Shown piece after piece: positions 50,701-62,250 of a stretch of 64,000 nt of DNA (position 1 is its first letter; each line of letters starts with the position of its first letter). The translations under genes and the position numbers were made by a program. Location of the stretch: positions 59,972,042 through 60,036,041 of the forward strand of contig CM060734.1 in the NCBI GenBank assembly GCA_030704615.1, given 5' to 3'. The notes under the pieces were generated by a model. It had not been told where the DNA came from. It searched no databases and saw only the letters and a program-made list of their open reading frames with translations. The stretch is from Takakia lepidozioides. Taxonomy: Eukaryota; Streptophyta; Takakiopsida; Takakiales; Takakiaceae.

Positions 50701-53700
50701 GATCACACGCCAGTGGTTTTCCAACAAGGTTGGGGCGGTGGTCAGAATGGGTGGGCATTAGCTATAAGGGCTATGCCTTGAGGGGGAGTGTTGGAGTGTC
50801 AAGGTTATAGCCCTTGCACGGCACTTTGAGAACAGAACGGGACGGGTAGCTCAGTGGTAGAGCACCCCACCGGAATGGGGGAGGTCCTAGGTTCAATCCC
50901 TAGCCCGACCACACGCCAGTGGTTTTCCAACAGGGGTACCATTGGATGGGGGACCAACACAATCAGATCTCCTCTACGCTGATGATGTTGCCTTTTGGCA
51001 CAATCCCCGGTCTTCCTGCAACGCCATCTCAAAATTTTGGAACAGTTCTGCAAAGACTTGGGATGCAAGTCAATCTTAGCAAGACCAAGATCATGGTCTT
51101 CAATGGCAAGGCTGATCGTAGATTCATCTTCAACCAGCAGGAAATTGAGATTGTGAAATCATACCGATACCTGGGTCTGGTTATCCACTCCCCCAAGTTT
51201 TACTTTGCAGCCACTGCCTTGGACAGATTGACTAAAGGTAAGGCGGCCTCCGTCCGCCTTCAGGCCAAATGCAAGCAAATACATCTGCGTCATCCCCCAA
51301 CCAAAAGGTGGCTGTTTGACACTGTCGTCAGCCCTGCTACCATCTATGGTTGTGAGTTCTGGGCACCTGGTGTCCCTGTCTCCTGGTGGGAAAAGAATTT
51401 GGAACCATTACAGTCATCTTTTCTCCAAGCAATGCTTGGCGCCAGGAGCACAACTCCATCTCAGATCCTAGGTGCAGAGTTCGCATGTGTACCATTGCAA
51501 TCCGAGGCCCTCTTCCGGCTTACAATCTTTCTCCATAGATTACAGGCCCTTCCACCCAAGGGGCTCGTGGCAAGGGCCCTCACAACATCTATGAGGCTCA
51601 AAGCTGCAGGTTTCAGGAACTCCTGGTATGCTCGAGTGGACAGTTTATTTCAACGTAACGGACTTTCTACTGCTTTCCTATTACCAGTGAATCCAGATGA
51701 GGTGGACATCACATCCAGACATGACCGCAACAGACTCATTAGTAGAGAGCTGATGGAATTACATGTCAAGAGAACTTGAAAGCTACCCAATCTCACAACA
51801 AAGCTCCACTTCTATCGAGAGACATTCTTGGTGCTCCGTGATGATAGAATCTTGAGACCAAATTACCTTTCAGCATCCTTATCTCCTTCCCTCCTGAGGG
51901 CATTGGGGCGGTTCAGGGTGGGTTCCCACAACCTACGGATAGAGACTGGCAGATGGGAAAACCTGCAACGGAGGACCGCCTATGTCCAGCTTGCATAGGG
52001 CGCAGCAAGGAAATTGAAACTGAAGAACACTTCTTCTTCTACTGCCCTCTATACTACGAGATCCATGGGAGATTCCACTGTTTATTCAGTGGAACCCAAA
52101 CTCTCACTGATGTCTTTCACTATGAGGATCAAAAATGCTTGGCAGCCTACCTGCACGAGGCCTTCACCCTTAGACAATCGCTAGAACATTAATTGTGGTT
52201 TCTGGATTTGTTCCTCTCTCATGTTCTTCCATTTTGTCCCATAAGCTCTATGAGCTTTCCGCGGACGTTATAAAGCACCATTTCATTTCTAATACTTTTG
52301 AAAGCAGCACATATATCTGTTTCTTAAATTTGTCTTAGGAGAAATTTGATAGTCTATTCTGGATTATCCTTTCTTATGCCAAAGTGGAATTAGGGTTTTG
52401 TGCCTTCCACTATCTGCTACTACTACATACATGGTCTGCGAAGACAGAAAGGTTCCATGCAGGTTCCTAATGCACCAACATGACATTTGATGGCGAACTG
52501 ATCTCTGATATCTTGTGCTAGGCCCGCTAGCGGCAGCATACTGGAGTATATGTGTAGACCTTCTACACGATCCGGTCAATGTACATTGCTCTTCTGGCTG
52601 GTCTACTGTAGCCGATGCCTTGAGTCAGAATTAGGAAACCCGAAAATGAGAACAAAGTTAGTACCAACCACTTGTCGAGTCAATGGCATTCCTTACTTCC
52701 AGCCACTTGACTCTAAGAATAGTGGTGATGTTCTCTGAGCTGCTAATATGCACGATATGAACAAAGGAAGTATGACAGAAACAGTACTTACGTCACAATC
52801 TTCTTACCAAGAGAGGGCCTCTGGAATTTCTTCTTGGCTTTATCATTCTGTGGTACCAGTAGCATTGGGCTTTGCTGAAGATATCGTAGCCCCTTTCTAC
52901 TCAAACGCTTCAGGTGGTGGTGGCAAAGTGATGTACTCCTATAACTCCCTTGCATGGTTGTACCCAAATGGGGTTTAGAATCTGAGATTGGACATTATAC
53001 TCACTGATTCATTTTGGAAAGCTATAGCACGCAACAGGGCCTGCCATCCACCTCGCACATCCTCATTAACCCACATCACATGCTTGTGGTCTTTTTGGGA
53101 CACGTGCAGGTGAGGGCCTCTCTTCTTCTATGATTTTTGGGTTTGTGTCTGAAATCACAGAGCTGGATATGGAGTTGTCTTGCAGATATGAGAAGGTTGC
53201 TTACTTGCAGCGAGCAACTAATGTTATGGTGCCACTACCTATAACAGGACTTCAGGAAAGAATATCAGCCGGTTTCCCTCACCTATACTTTGAGATTTTC
53301 CAATCTGCTAGGTAGTGCATTGTCACAATATACCACTATGAGGTATGTTATCTTATCATGAGCTCATTTCCAGAACCTAAGTTCCAAGTTCTGAGCTCTT
53401 TGATCAAGTTTCCTGCAAACCATATGCGTGGTAAGTTTGCAATGACTTGATAGAGTTGTTGTTGGAAAACAAAATGCAATACAATGATGCTTGACATTGC
53501 CGCTATTTGCATTACAGAGCTATCTCCTCTTCTCTGCTCATGGAGCAGAGAGGAAAGGGGGATTGCAAATGCCCATTGTGTGGGCAAAAACTGGGCGTGG
53601 GGTCAATGGCCGCAAGTCTACAGCAAACAACGTCTTATCAGTACACTCTATCACGGAGCAGTACAATAGTTCCTGAAAAAATGATTAACCATTCTGCCTA

Positions 53701-56387
53701 CCTCCGTGGCAAATCTAAGATGGGAGGGGAGCCTGTGTTTGATCATACACAAGTATACCACCACCCTCCCCGATCACCTCTTTGGATATAGAGTTAATGT
53801 TGAGTTCGGATCAAGAGGAAATGTGATGGTGCCTTCTTTGAAGGCTGTATTGTCTATAAATTTTTGGTCTAGTCTGGAATAGACGGATCCTTTCTTGTCA
53901 AGACAAGACAAGCCCCTGACTCTCTACGGCAAACAAAAGTCTTATGAGTACATTCTTTGCAAGACACAAGGTCACAAGGCTACAGCAAACAACGTCCCAT
54001 GAGTACATTCTCTTTGCAAGACAGATAGGAGAGGGCGCAATTCCTAATTTTTTCCGATTCATCCGTAGCTACAGGTATTACTACCAGATCAGTGGGGCTA
54101 GCTTCCACCTCATCCAAGGATACACCCTACTGACTGAAGGCCTTGTATCCTGGGGTTCCATTGGTACACATGCTTCCCGGTCTCCAGGCCCCCAAGCTTC
54201 CTGAGGTGTCCACCTACCTGCTTTCACTGCAAGGCATCTGTAACCTGGTTGCAGTACTGGACTTGATCCTGATTCTTGTTTTGCCTTGCCAAGCTTGTGA
54301 TCAAGGTTTGGTTTCATGACAATTCTAGGGTCTCTTCCAGAAGAGGCGGAGAGCTTTCTGACAGCACATTAGCATCTGTTTGAAACAGGAATGTAGGCTC
54401 TTTGTTGCATATGTGCTAAAAGTGTGCAACATTTCATTGTGCCAGGCGATTTCAGTGTTAGAGAATCGAGTGAATGTGCTGGAGAGTTCAGTAGGGCACA
54501 CAGATGGGCAGGGGCTGTCATTGAAACTTGAGTACGTCGAGAAGCGTGCTGGGGACGCTACTGCTGATGGCAATGTACAGTCCATGGGTAGTTTGTGCCA
54601 AAGTGTTGAAGCTTTGCAGAGGTACTTCATCCTCTCCCCTATGTTTGCCACCTCTCTTCTGTCCATCCCTCCCCATATGTGTGGATGGATGTGACTGTGT
54701 CTCTCTCTCCCTCTCCCTTTGTGATGTTGCTGGTTAGATGAATAAACATGCCAGAGACTTTATGTGTGTTGTTGTTGCAGGAGAATGGAGATTATGGCAG
54801 CAGAGTGTAATGATGTGCTGGTGAAAGGTTCGGATTCAGTTTTGGATTCAAGACTGGTTGGTCTGGAAAGCCGTATTGAGCATGTGGCATCTGCAACATT
54901 CACAAATTTACGGTATTTGATTTGATTCCTCATGAGGTGTTGACTCTAGGTATCTCAAGGGTACAAAGTCACATTTCAAGTCGGGCATCTTGTAAGAGTG
55001 AAGAAATTGAATATTTCTTACTTAGGTTTCCAAATGAGACCATAAAACGAGATAATTTACAAAGCATAACAAGGATCAGGGGGTTAAGTCCTTGGACCAT
55101 GCTTCGTATTAACATGCACAAAAGGGGAAGTAACCAAGTTCTTGTACATGACCACTTTCCTACTGCTGCCCTGAGAAGAGCTTTATACATCAAAATTGAA
55201 TTCCTTAGAGTCTCTGCACCAGATGTTAGCCTACAAATGGCATCCCATGTGTTTCTTTGGCAAACAGCTCTGAGCTACGTACTGAAGGGTGGAATGGCTA
55301 AGTACCTTCTAAATACAGCCTTATTCATGACTTTCAGTTAGTAAGAATTCTCAGTTGGACAGGCCTCTTCAAGAGGCACTTGTGTCTGGTGGCAGTTCTG
55401 TCAAGGACGTACTGGTTGTTGGTAGAATTCAGTGGTGATCTTATGCTAATGTGAGTGAGTGGTTGTATGGAAAATGTGACAATTCCTGTAGGTGCAAAGA
55501 AGCTAACCCACCTTGCCTTCATTCATTGAAAGACTGATCTGTTGTTCCTTCACAGTCTATTGGACAGCAAAGTTGAGCACGTGACAGTGGGCGTGCAATC
55601 TGCTCTTGACGGAGCGGCTATGGCTGAGAGCAAATGTGGGGCTCTAGGGGCTGAGCTTGTGAAGGTGTTTCGAATGCTGACCTCCTGTAGGCAATCAAGC
55701 CCACTACGTCGGGACAACAATCAGCATTCCCCTCCTAGGAACTGTTGTCGGCGTGGGCGAAGCCATTCCCCCCCAACAAGGACCTCTGGCCATCACCTGG
55801 ATTCTGGTAGCCAGTCACCTCCTTCTAGGACCGGTGGGCGCTTAAATTCCTCCCCATTGAGGACCAACGGGCACATCCAATCACCTGTCATGCGGTCAGG
55901 ACCAGGACAAGTTTCCCCCAACCGAATGGCCCGGACTTGCTGCAAGAGAGGGGTAAGAGGCAGGGGCTGTGAGGCTGAGTTTGCGAAAGGAACTCAGTCA
56001 TCTGAGATGCGCAAGGTTACCACACGGCAAGAGAGAGACAGGACGGAGGGAGGGTACTCAGGTCCATCAGAAGAAGGAGGAAGCCCCATAAAAGAGAGGT
56101 GGAGTTATCTTCGGAACTCCCCCCGTGAGACTGAAAAAGAAAGATTTGTGAGGGAGTGTAAACTGCATGGTCAGGTCCTAAGTGTGCTTGATGAGCGAAA
56201 GCAAGGGGGCGAATCTGGCCTAGATGGGCGCCTCACTATTGAAAAACGGCAAGAGGGTTCTGCCAAAAACTGTCAAAGAACAAACATCCGCTTGGAGGCT
56301 GGACGTATACATGTAAATGTGAGTCATCGTTCGGCTGTTGTGAATCAGTCTGAAAAGAGAGGGGACTTGATTGCAGTTCAGTCATAG
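38724..56387 (+). CDS. Large coiled-coil protein, 16 exons, about 2,194 residues (unrecognised)
   Basis: Exons joined by phase: 38724-39363, 39565-41747, 41941-42219, 42860-43126, 43576-43707, 44112-44408, 44585-44602, 44985-45257, 45748-45927, 46171-46500, 46698-46979, 47224-47382, 47698-48102, 54446-54621, 54781-54912, 55556-56387. They total 6,585 nt with no internal stop. The first two exons encode a basic, Ser/Gly/Arg-rich, probably disordered region. Exons 3-15 are mostly coiled coil (for example KMQKLVGELKGSVEGFKIRI and ENLAIERDLAATAASEARRV), and two exons are similar to each other (AAxEAxxSAxKAGxxLxExLGSF in exons 9 and 10), implying exon duplication. The last exon has four SP-x-x-R-T/S repeats (SPPTRTSG, SPPSRTGG, SPLRTNG, SPVMRSG). 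No enzyme domain is seen; a structural or cytoskeletal role is a guess. The start ATG and the first-exon boundary are the least certain parts. Confidence 0.75.
41748..41940 (+). other. GC-AG intron of the coiled-coil gene
   Basis: The exon ends GAG and the intron begins GCAAGT, the consensus of the minor GC donor class, and ends CTGCAG. Both flanking exons are in phase 0. Retaining it also leaves the frame open until about 42,026, so the splice is inferred rather than forced. Confidence 0.6.
42781..42842 (+). repeat. LINE 3' end repeat
   Basis: A roughly 55-bp unit, GGGTCAATGGCCACAAGGCT then CAAACAATGTCTTATGAGTA, which also occurs at 50,315-50,375, 53,590-53,648, 53,930-54,010 (two short copies) and 57,789-57,846. 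Longer copies show it directly follows a zinc-knuckle coding end, so it is the 3' terminus of one LINE family. Confidence 0.75.
49790..50390 (+). mobile_element. Truncated LINE 3' end nested in the LINE reverse transcriptase
   Basis: Reverse transcriptase sequence breaks after WRVVHNLY near 49,785 and resumes at YEIVTGMVNVAGEF at 50,420. The inserted piece encodes LKFKLRAGSLPLNSKQ and the zinc-type CKCP segment and ends in the 55-bp 3' repeat plus a CT microsatellite (50,369-50,382). A TGTATG on both sides may be the target duplication. Confidence 0.6.
50634..50704 (+). promoter_or_regulatory. tRNA-like module with Pol III A and B boxes in TRIM 1, first LTR
   Basis: A 71-nt cloverleaf can be drawn: 7-bp acceptor stem with one A-A mismatch, D stem GCTC/GAGC, a four-pair CCCC/GGGG anticodon stem, a 5-nt variable loop AGGTC, and T arm CTAGG-TTCAATC-CCTAG. 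A box TAGCTCAGTGG is at 50641-50651 and B box GGTTCAATCCC at 50684-50694. The anticodon loop lacks U33, so it is tRNA-derived rather than a working tRNA. Confidence 0.8.
50840..50910 (+). promoter_or_regulatory. tRNA-like module in TRIM 1, second LTR
   Basis: Same module as in the first LTR, offset by 206 bp, with A box at 50847-50857 and B box at 50890-50900. Its acceptor 3' strand has CCCGACC instead of CCCGATC, the only LTR difference. Confidence 0.8.
52251..54445 (+). other. Rest of the large intron with LINE-tail fragments
   Basis: LINE 3' coding end and terminal repeat at about 53,540-53,660 (GKGDCKCPLCGQ), then two short terminal-repeat copies at 53,930-54,010. Nothing else recognisable. 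Confidence 0.55.
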
Positions 56388-59108
56388 AATTCTTGGATAA
56401 GCGGATTTAAGAGAAGTGGAAATACAAGATGGCCCATGTACTGTGCAGAGAAGTAAAGTATTTCCTGCAACTCGTCACCTACATGCGCAGCCTAAGGATG
56501 CAATCTGGCTTTCAAGGAGGTACGGGTTCTATCTCAACTCAGCTCATCTAGTCATTTTCAGTTGAGTCTGACTAGCTGTTGGAGAGGCAGACATTTGGAA
56601 TACCAAATTTGCCGGGAGAGCAAATGGAGATTTCCCAGCATAGTCAGACCCACTGATTCTCCTGAGTGAGAAAGTGACCTGTTGGCAGGCTAGCTATGCA
56701 TAATCAACCTCTGGTGTAAGAAAACATGGAAGAGAGAGCGGCGGGAGGCTGGGAGGGGTTTAAGAAGGGTTTGCGAGAACATTGCACTGAAACAATGGTC
56801 TATGTGCAGCTAAAGTCGTTTCTGTACTAGCAGCAGTGAAGACCTCCACTTTCTCCAGGGATTCCCACATCTTTGTCTTCCTCTTGAAGGTAACTTGCTT
56901 TTGCCCATGTTGTAACTCTTATTCTCAGTGCTTCTTAGGTGTATTACATAGTGTTATCATTAGTCAAAAGCCAGATAATACTCGGTATGGTCATCTTAAG
57001 CCAGTTGTTATAATGGTGGCAGTGAAGATACACTAAAGATAGCCTACGAAGTCCTAATTCAGACTATTAAACTCTCACATGTTAAGAATGGAAATTCATG
57101 ATTGTCTATGCTCAGTTACCATCAAGAATAGACATCCATGTGCACCAAGACCTCTTTATAGAAATGTTGAGAGCTGTCCATACTTACTCTTAATTTTTCT
57201 CTGTGTCTGCAGGAATACAACGGCCAGATTAGCACCTTGTGTGACTGCTTCTGAGGGTAGCACTTTACCTTCTGACCTAAACCATTGATTTCAAATAGGT
57301 GATGGATACTGTAAGTAATATTTGGACTTGTCGAATTGGTGCTTGGGTAATGCAAAGCAGGAGCTCTATGTAGCTGAAAGCTGTACCCACTCTCGGCACT
57401 AGACTGAAATTTAGACTCAGGGCAGGAAGCCTACCTTTGAACAGCAAACAGAAGCAGAGAGGAAAGGGAGAGTGCAATTGCCCGTTGTGTGGGCAACCTG
57501 AAGACAATATTCATTTTCTGATTCACTGTCCGGGGTTCACTCACCAAAGAGATGCTCTCCTCAAATCTATCAAGGGAATTGTGCCTGTACCTTTGTTTAC
57601 CAGCTTTGAAAGTCTCGAGGCTGAGCCAAAAGCCCTTCTGAGGCCTAGTTTTTGGCAAATCACACACAGCAGATGATGCTTGGATTTCTAGAGGATATCT
57701 GGAAAACCCAGATGTATCAAGGTAAGTCTTACTACCAATGTCAGCCCCTGACAGAGGTAGGTTCTGTCCCTTTATGTTCCGCTCAAACTGGGCGCGGGGT
57801 CAATGGCCACAAGGCTACGGCAAACAACGTCTTATGAGTACATTCTATGTAGCTGAAAAGCTTGGTACTGCACAAATAGGGCTTGTTCTACATGTATTAA
57901 CTTTGCTTACTTGTGTGAGTTGCTTGCCAATTGATAACGACTAAGGTCCAGTGCCACGAGGCATGGCATCTTAGACCATGACATGACAGTGGTGGGGTAG
58001 TGATCAGCCAGAAACACGATGCAGGATGGCTTAGTGGCGGGTAGTGATCAGCCTACCACAACCACGGGAGAGCAGCACTTAGCCACTGAGTAGCATACGT
58101 GCTACCACTACCACAAAGAGTAGTAGTAGTGAGTAGTGGCCATAAGGAAGCATAGGCTTTACTAGGCAATGTAGTGGTCGTGGGTTGTGAACCACTATAC
58201 CACACGACCATGATCCACTTACCACGAGGCACTTTTTTGGTAACCTTTTATGTTGCGCAGGCAGCTAAGCAACGGTCATTAACGACCTTAGACTGTAAAC
58301 GGCTCTTTGAGCATCAGTATAAAAGGACTGCATGCAACTTAGAAGGCATCGATGATGTACTTGTGCTATGGTTGTGAGACTTGTTTGAAGGACTCATTCC
58401 CAAGTAAAGCTATGGCTTCCACCACTCCTGTGTAGAGAGAATGTGAGGGAGAGTTGTTTGCTGTTTTTTTGTATGCAAGGACAAGACTTAGTCGCAGCTA
58501 CCGCAGCCTCTTATGCGGTTGGGCAGAAATTTGCCCAATAATGTTTTTTTTTCTTTGAACGGTTGGGCAATATCACATTAATATATCTTATTTGGGCAAT
58601 CCAGTTGTGAAGTTTATAATAATTTAGACAGGTCATGAGCCAAATATGTTGTGCCTTACGGCGTAACCAGGGGTTTTAAGTTTTTTCCCCGCAATAAACT
58701 TAATAAAATTAATTCAGGGTCCCGTCCAGTGTTTTTTTTTTCAAATTTTGAAAAGAACAGGACTGGCTACTGAGTTTTGCAGGAAATAGCCATATTTTCT
58801 GCTCATCCACTGAAATTTGGACAGAATCATCCTCCTCTGTACTTTCATCCATGCATATCAACCATATTAGGCAAATTCATCCAAGATTTATATTTCTTTT
58901 TGAGAATTTTGGCGATTTCATCCATGAGAAAACAGGGAATTTACGACAAAATATTCGATTTTGATTTTTTAGGTCGAAAAAGTGCGAAATTTCGCCAGAA
59001 ATAAAAACACTGGTCCCGTCCCATGATTCAACTTTAAGAAATAAATAAAAACAAATGGGTTAATTGGGCAAAGAGTCAATGAGTAATGAATTCGCAAAAT
59101 AAGCTGAG
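56388..59108. other. Intergenic region with LINE fragments
   Basis: A LINE 3' end lies at about 57,390-57,850 (FRLRAGSLPLNSKQKQRG region, then CNCPLCGQPEDNIHFLIHCP and the 55-bp terminal repeat). At 58,650-58,735 a sequence like TTTTAAGTTTTTTCCCC then AATAAACTTAATAAAATT matches the tail of the 59-62 kb LINE. Between 57,950 and 58,250 there are short ACCAC/GTGGT inverted and direct repeats including two TAGTGATCAGCC. No cellular gene is seen. Confidence 0.55.
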
Positions 59109-62100
59109 ATGGCCAACTTCATCTTTCAGCAGCAAGAAATGCCCCCGGATATGATGCAGGGGGTAATAATTTTGCTATACAAGAAGGGAGACCGCACTAA
59201 CATAGCCAACTACCAACCCATCACATTGCTTAACGTAGCCTACAAAATCATAGCCAAAGCCTTGGCAAGGAGGCTTCAGCCACTTCTTCCAATCATTATA
59301 AGACCAGGGCAAACAGGCTTTATCAAAAGGAAGATACATACTAGATAACCTCCTACTGGCCCAAGAGATACCCCACTATGCCGCCAGAACTAACCAAGCG
59401 ATATCACTTTTATTACTGGACTTTGAGAAAGCATTTGACAGGGTTGAATGGTCTTTCCTTATGGGGGCACTCCGGAAAATAGGTCTACCTGAAAGCTTCT
59501 GCCAATGGGTCAAAATCATGATATCTGGATCCTCCAGTAGGGTGCTCCTCAATGGCCATCTTTCAAAACCATTTTCTCTTCTCAGATCGGTTCACCAAGG
59601 TTGTCCATTGTCCCCTTTCCTGTTCTTTGTGGCAGTAGACTGCCTGGGTCATATGCTACAAGCTAATCAGGATATTACAGGGCTGAAGACAATAAACCAC
59701 ATTACCCGGCAGCCAACGCAGGTTAGGGAATCAATGTTCGTTGATGACACTTTCCTGGCACTCCAATCCAACCCAGCGAACCTCGACGGTGCTGTCCACA
59801 CCTTGGAAACTTTTTGTCAGACATCAGGGTTCAAAGTCAATTGGGGCAAGATTTGCGCTGTGTTGGTAGGGGACACATCCAAGTCACTAATCGGAACCCA
59901 GCCAAGGTGGGGAACTGACAAGGGCTTAAGATGGTTGCAGCCGGGTCAGACGACAACCCTGCTAGGGTATACGTTTGGTATCAATCTCACAGACCAGCAA
60001 CGCTTTGAACCCAAACCTCAAATCCAAGTTATCCCACTGGGGATCATACCACCTCTCTATCACTGGCAGGGCAATAGTAACAAACCAGATCCTATCAGCT
60101 GGGCTATGGTTCTTCTCGGCCTTGTGGAGACCTGCCTCGTCATATATCAAAGAGGCTACCACACTCTTGAGAAACTTCATATGGGGGGCAAACAACCATA
60201 CTGAAAAGAAACGACCGCAAGTATCTTGGAAGCAAATTTGCATGCCAAAGAAAAAGGGGGGTTGGGAAACCTGGATAAACAGATTACAGCCCTTTTAGCA
60301 AAATGGATCCCTAGATTCTTGGGGCCGGAGGGAGGATGGTGGAAGTTCCTCGTGGCAGATCATATCGCAGAAGCCACCCCCGTGAAGGGAGCAAGATGGA
60401 AACCATCATTTCGTTGGATTGTCAATGGCTTTAAGCACAAACACATGGGATCCCCCTTGTGGAACTCTATCTGGCAAGCCTGGACACGTCTGAGACCATT
60501 CTTAGCAAAAAAAGAGCCAACCACCTATGATGAAACTCTTAGACAATCCCTCTTCCTGAACAGCAATGTCACCTCGTCAACCCAGAAACAACAAGCAAAG
60601 AAATGGTCAGCCTGGGACTTTGGAGGCATCTCAAAAGTTGCAGATATCTGGAAACAAAGAGGCTTCCTGTCCAAACAAGATGTCTCAAACATAGTGGGCA
60701 AAGTAAGATCTAACCATGGATTCGATGCCATCCTTCAGGCCATTCCTCCTACATGGATAGATATACTGGAACAGGGACCTTCGCAACCAAACGCCAACTA
60801 CTGGACTCTGGTGATATTATCCAGCAAACTTACTATCATCTTTGTGGTTACCTCCACTGGGCAGGCCATGGAAGGTTACTCTTTTCATATAGACACTGTC
60901 ACAATGACCTTATCAATTCAAGATACCTCTATTGCAACCTTCCCCCACAGAGCCCATACTCCTGTCTCTATCTGCTGCTGGTCATCACCAGCAAAAGAGA
61001 TTAACCCTCTGCCACCCCTTAACCAGCCGCTGTAATGCTTGGCTTTCCACCCAGCGCTTTGTTTGGATACTCGGGAGACCTCTTCAAGAGTTGGACCTGG
61101 ACCCCAAAGAATGGTCTTGGGAAATAGCCAGAGCGCCAGAACCCTTCTTTTCCTACACCACCAAAAAAGGATACCAAGCACTCTCCCTGTCAGACCCACT
61201 AAATGACAAATGGAATGGAAAATGGAGACACCTAAACTTTGACAGGGAGAGCTGGGACACTATATGGAGAATCATTTGGAAGAAAAGCAGGCCTGCTAAG
61301 CTATCGGCATTCTTGTGCTAATAGGGTTTTGAAGGCGGGAGAATGGCTGGGATTCGATGATGCCCTCCACTGCAAATGTTGCTCGTTAGCAATACTGGAA
61401 TCGCAGGAGCATTGTCTCTTGCATTGCGGGGCACCAGCGGTCATCTGGCCACACATTAAATCCTTCTATCGTTCCTGGGATGCCCAGCCATTAGGGTCAA
61501 TTTCCCTCCTGCTGAACTACGACTTAACTACCAAACAAAAAGCTAACGACTGCCCAGTTCTTGATACCCTCAGGACAGCCACTCTTTGGCACATTTGGAG
61601 AGCTCGTGTAAAAGAACCCTCAATGGAACGACATGCTCCATTTCTACTCTCCTCGCTGCCATTTACTATGATCTGCTGATAGAAGCAAGAAAAGCATGGA
61701 TCAAGCTCTGTGCAGATTCTAAAAAAAACCCACGAAATGCAGGTAATTTGCACCACACCTTCGCAGCTACCTGGGCACATCAAGGAATCATCTGCACCAG
61801 CTCCGCATCAGATCGCTGCGATTGGAACAAGCAACCTCCGGCTGGTGCGATCTCAATTCACCCGTCCACAGCGTCGCCAGACTATGACAGGGACGTAAAC
61901 TGGAAACATGTTAAGGATGGAAACATGTTAAGGACGCCGCCGGGCCATCCAGGCTCCACTTTCATTGATGATTGAGCATACTGAGAAAGCACTAGAGTCG
62001 ATAACACATAAATCGTATAGTGCAGGAGCCCTAAGATCAAGGCTACAGCTAGCCATATATTGTCTTTATGAGAAATCTTTGCTCGGTTTACACTGAGCAG

Positions 62101-62250
62101 CTAGATTTGCTATTACTCCGCAGGGAGTTGGTAGGTTCTTAATATCACTAACATCGGTGTGTGTGCCTCATGGCGTAATGGAGGGTTTTAATTTTTTCCC
62201 CTCTAATAACTCTAATAAAATTTCAACCCAGGGCGCTGAACCCTGTTTCT
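59109..62250 (+). mobile_element. LINE (L1-type), 5' truncated and frameshifted
   Basis: Reverse transcriptase begins within its N-terminal part: GVIILLYKKGDRTNIANYQP, ITLLNVAYKIIAKALARRLQ, GQTGFIKRK, LLLLDFEKAFDRVEWSFL, HQGCPLSPFLFFVAVDCLGH and the catalytic FVDDT box near 59,740. Later pieces (RNFIWGANNHTEKKRPQVSW) and a zinc-type end (CKCCSLAILESQEHCLLHC, about 61,370-61,430) lie in changing frames, so it is dead. The endonuclease is absent. The probable 3' tail is at 62,160-62,250 (TTTTAATTTTTTCCCC then AATAAAATTTCAACCCAGGG). It differs from the intronic LINE in its catalytic box (FVDDT against YADD) and in its 3' end, so it belongs to a different family. Confidence 0.88.

Larger units (their letters stand above)
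50583..50932 (+). mobile_element. TRIM element 1 (miniature LTR retroelement with tRNA-like LTRs)
   Basis: A complete 350-bp element: 144-bp LTR (50583-50726), 62-bp internal segment, 144-bp LTR (50789-50932). Ends are TGTTGG and CCAACA. A perfect 5-bp target-site duplication GGGGT flanks it (50578-50582 and 50933-50937). The LTRs differ at one base, so it is young. The polypurine tract GAGGGGGAG (50780-50788) abuts the second LTR. The primer-binding site seen in copy 2 is missing: 14 bases are deleted right after the first LTR. It has no coding capacity, so it must borrow proteins from another LTR element. It sits within the reverse-transcriptase region of the intronic LINE. Confidence 0.93.
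48563..52250 (+). mobile_element. LINE (degraded) in a large intron, interrupted twice
   Basis: Plus-strand pieces in order: endonuclease end (GGDFNLKVSNRF near 48,635; VDYIIVDKNLF and ADFGTSDHFLVWTEI at about 48,860-48,970); reverse transcriptase (AGGPDGIVNELIKHGG; KVVVQ/AVWRDGLWL at 49,700; HSNIGVKQGCPLSPTLFGIY at 50,480-50,540; LLYADDVAF at about 50,970); the region KTKIMVFNGKADRRFIFN to ARVDSLFQRNG; and a C-terminal zinc motif (RLCPACIG, then EEHFFFYCPLY, about 51,975-52,055). Many frameshifts and stops make it inactive. A second LINE's 3' end sits inside it at about 49,790-50,390 and a TRIM at 50583-50932. It lies in sense orientation within the 6.3-kb intron 48103-54445 of the coiled-coil gene. 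Confidence 0.85.

Noticed and set aside
50634-50704. A functional tRNA gene
   Set aside because: Acceptor mismatch, a mispaired base closing the anticodon stem, no U33, and a position repeated in both LTRs of a mobile element; it is tRNA-derived.
54922-55341. A 139-codon open frame in a coiled-coil gene intron
   Set aside because: No recognisable similarity, and flanking exons join in phase without it.
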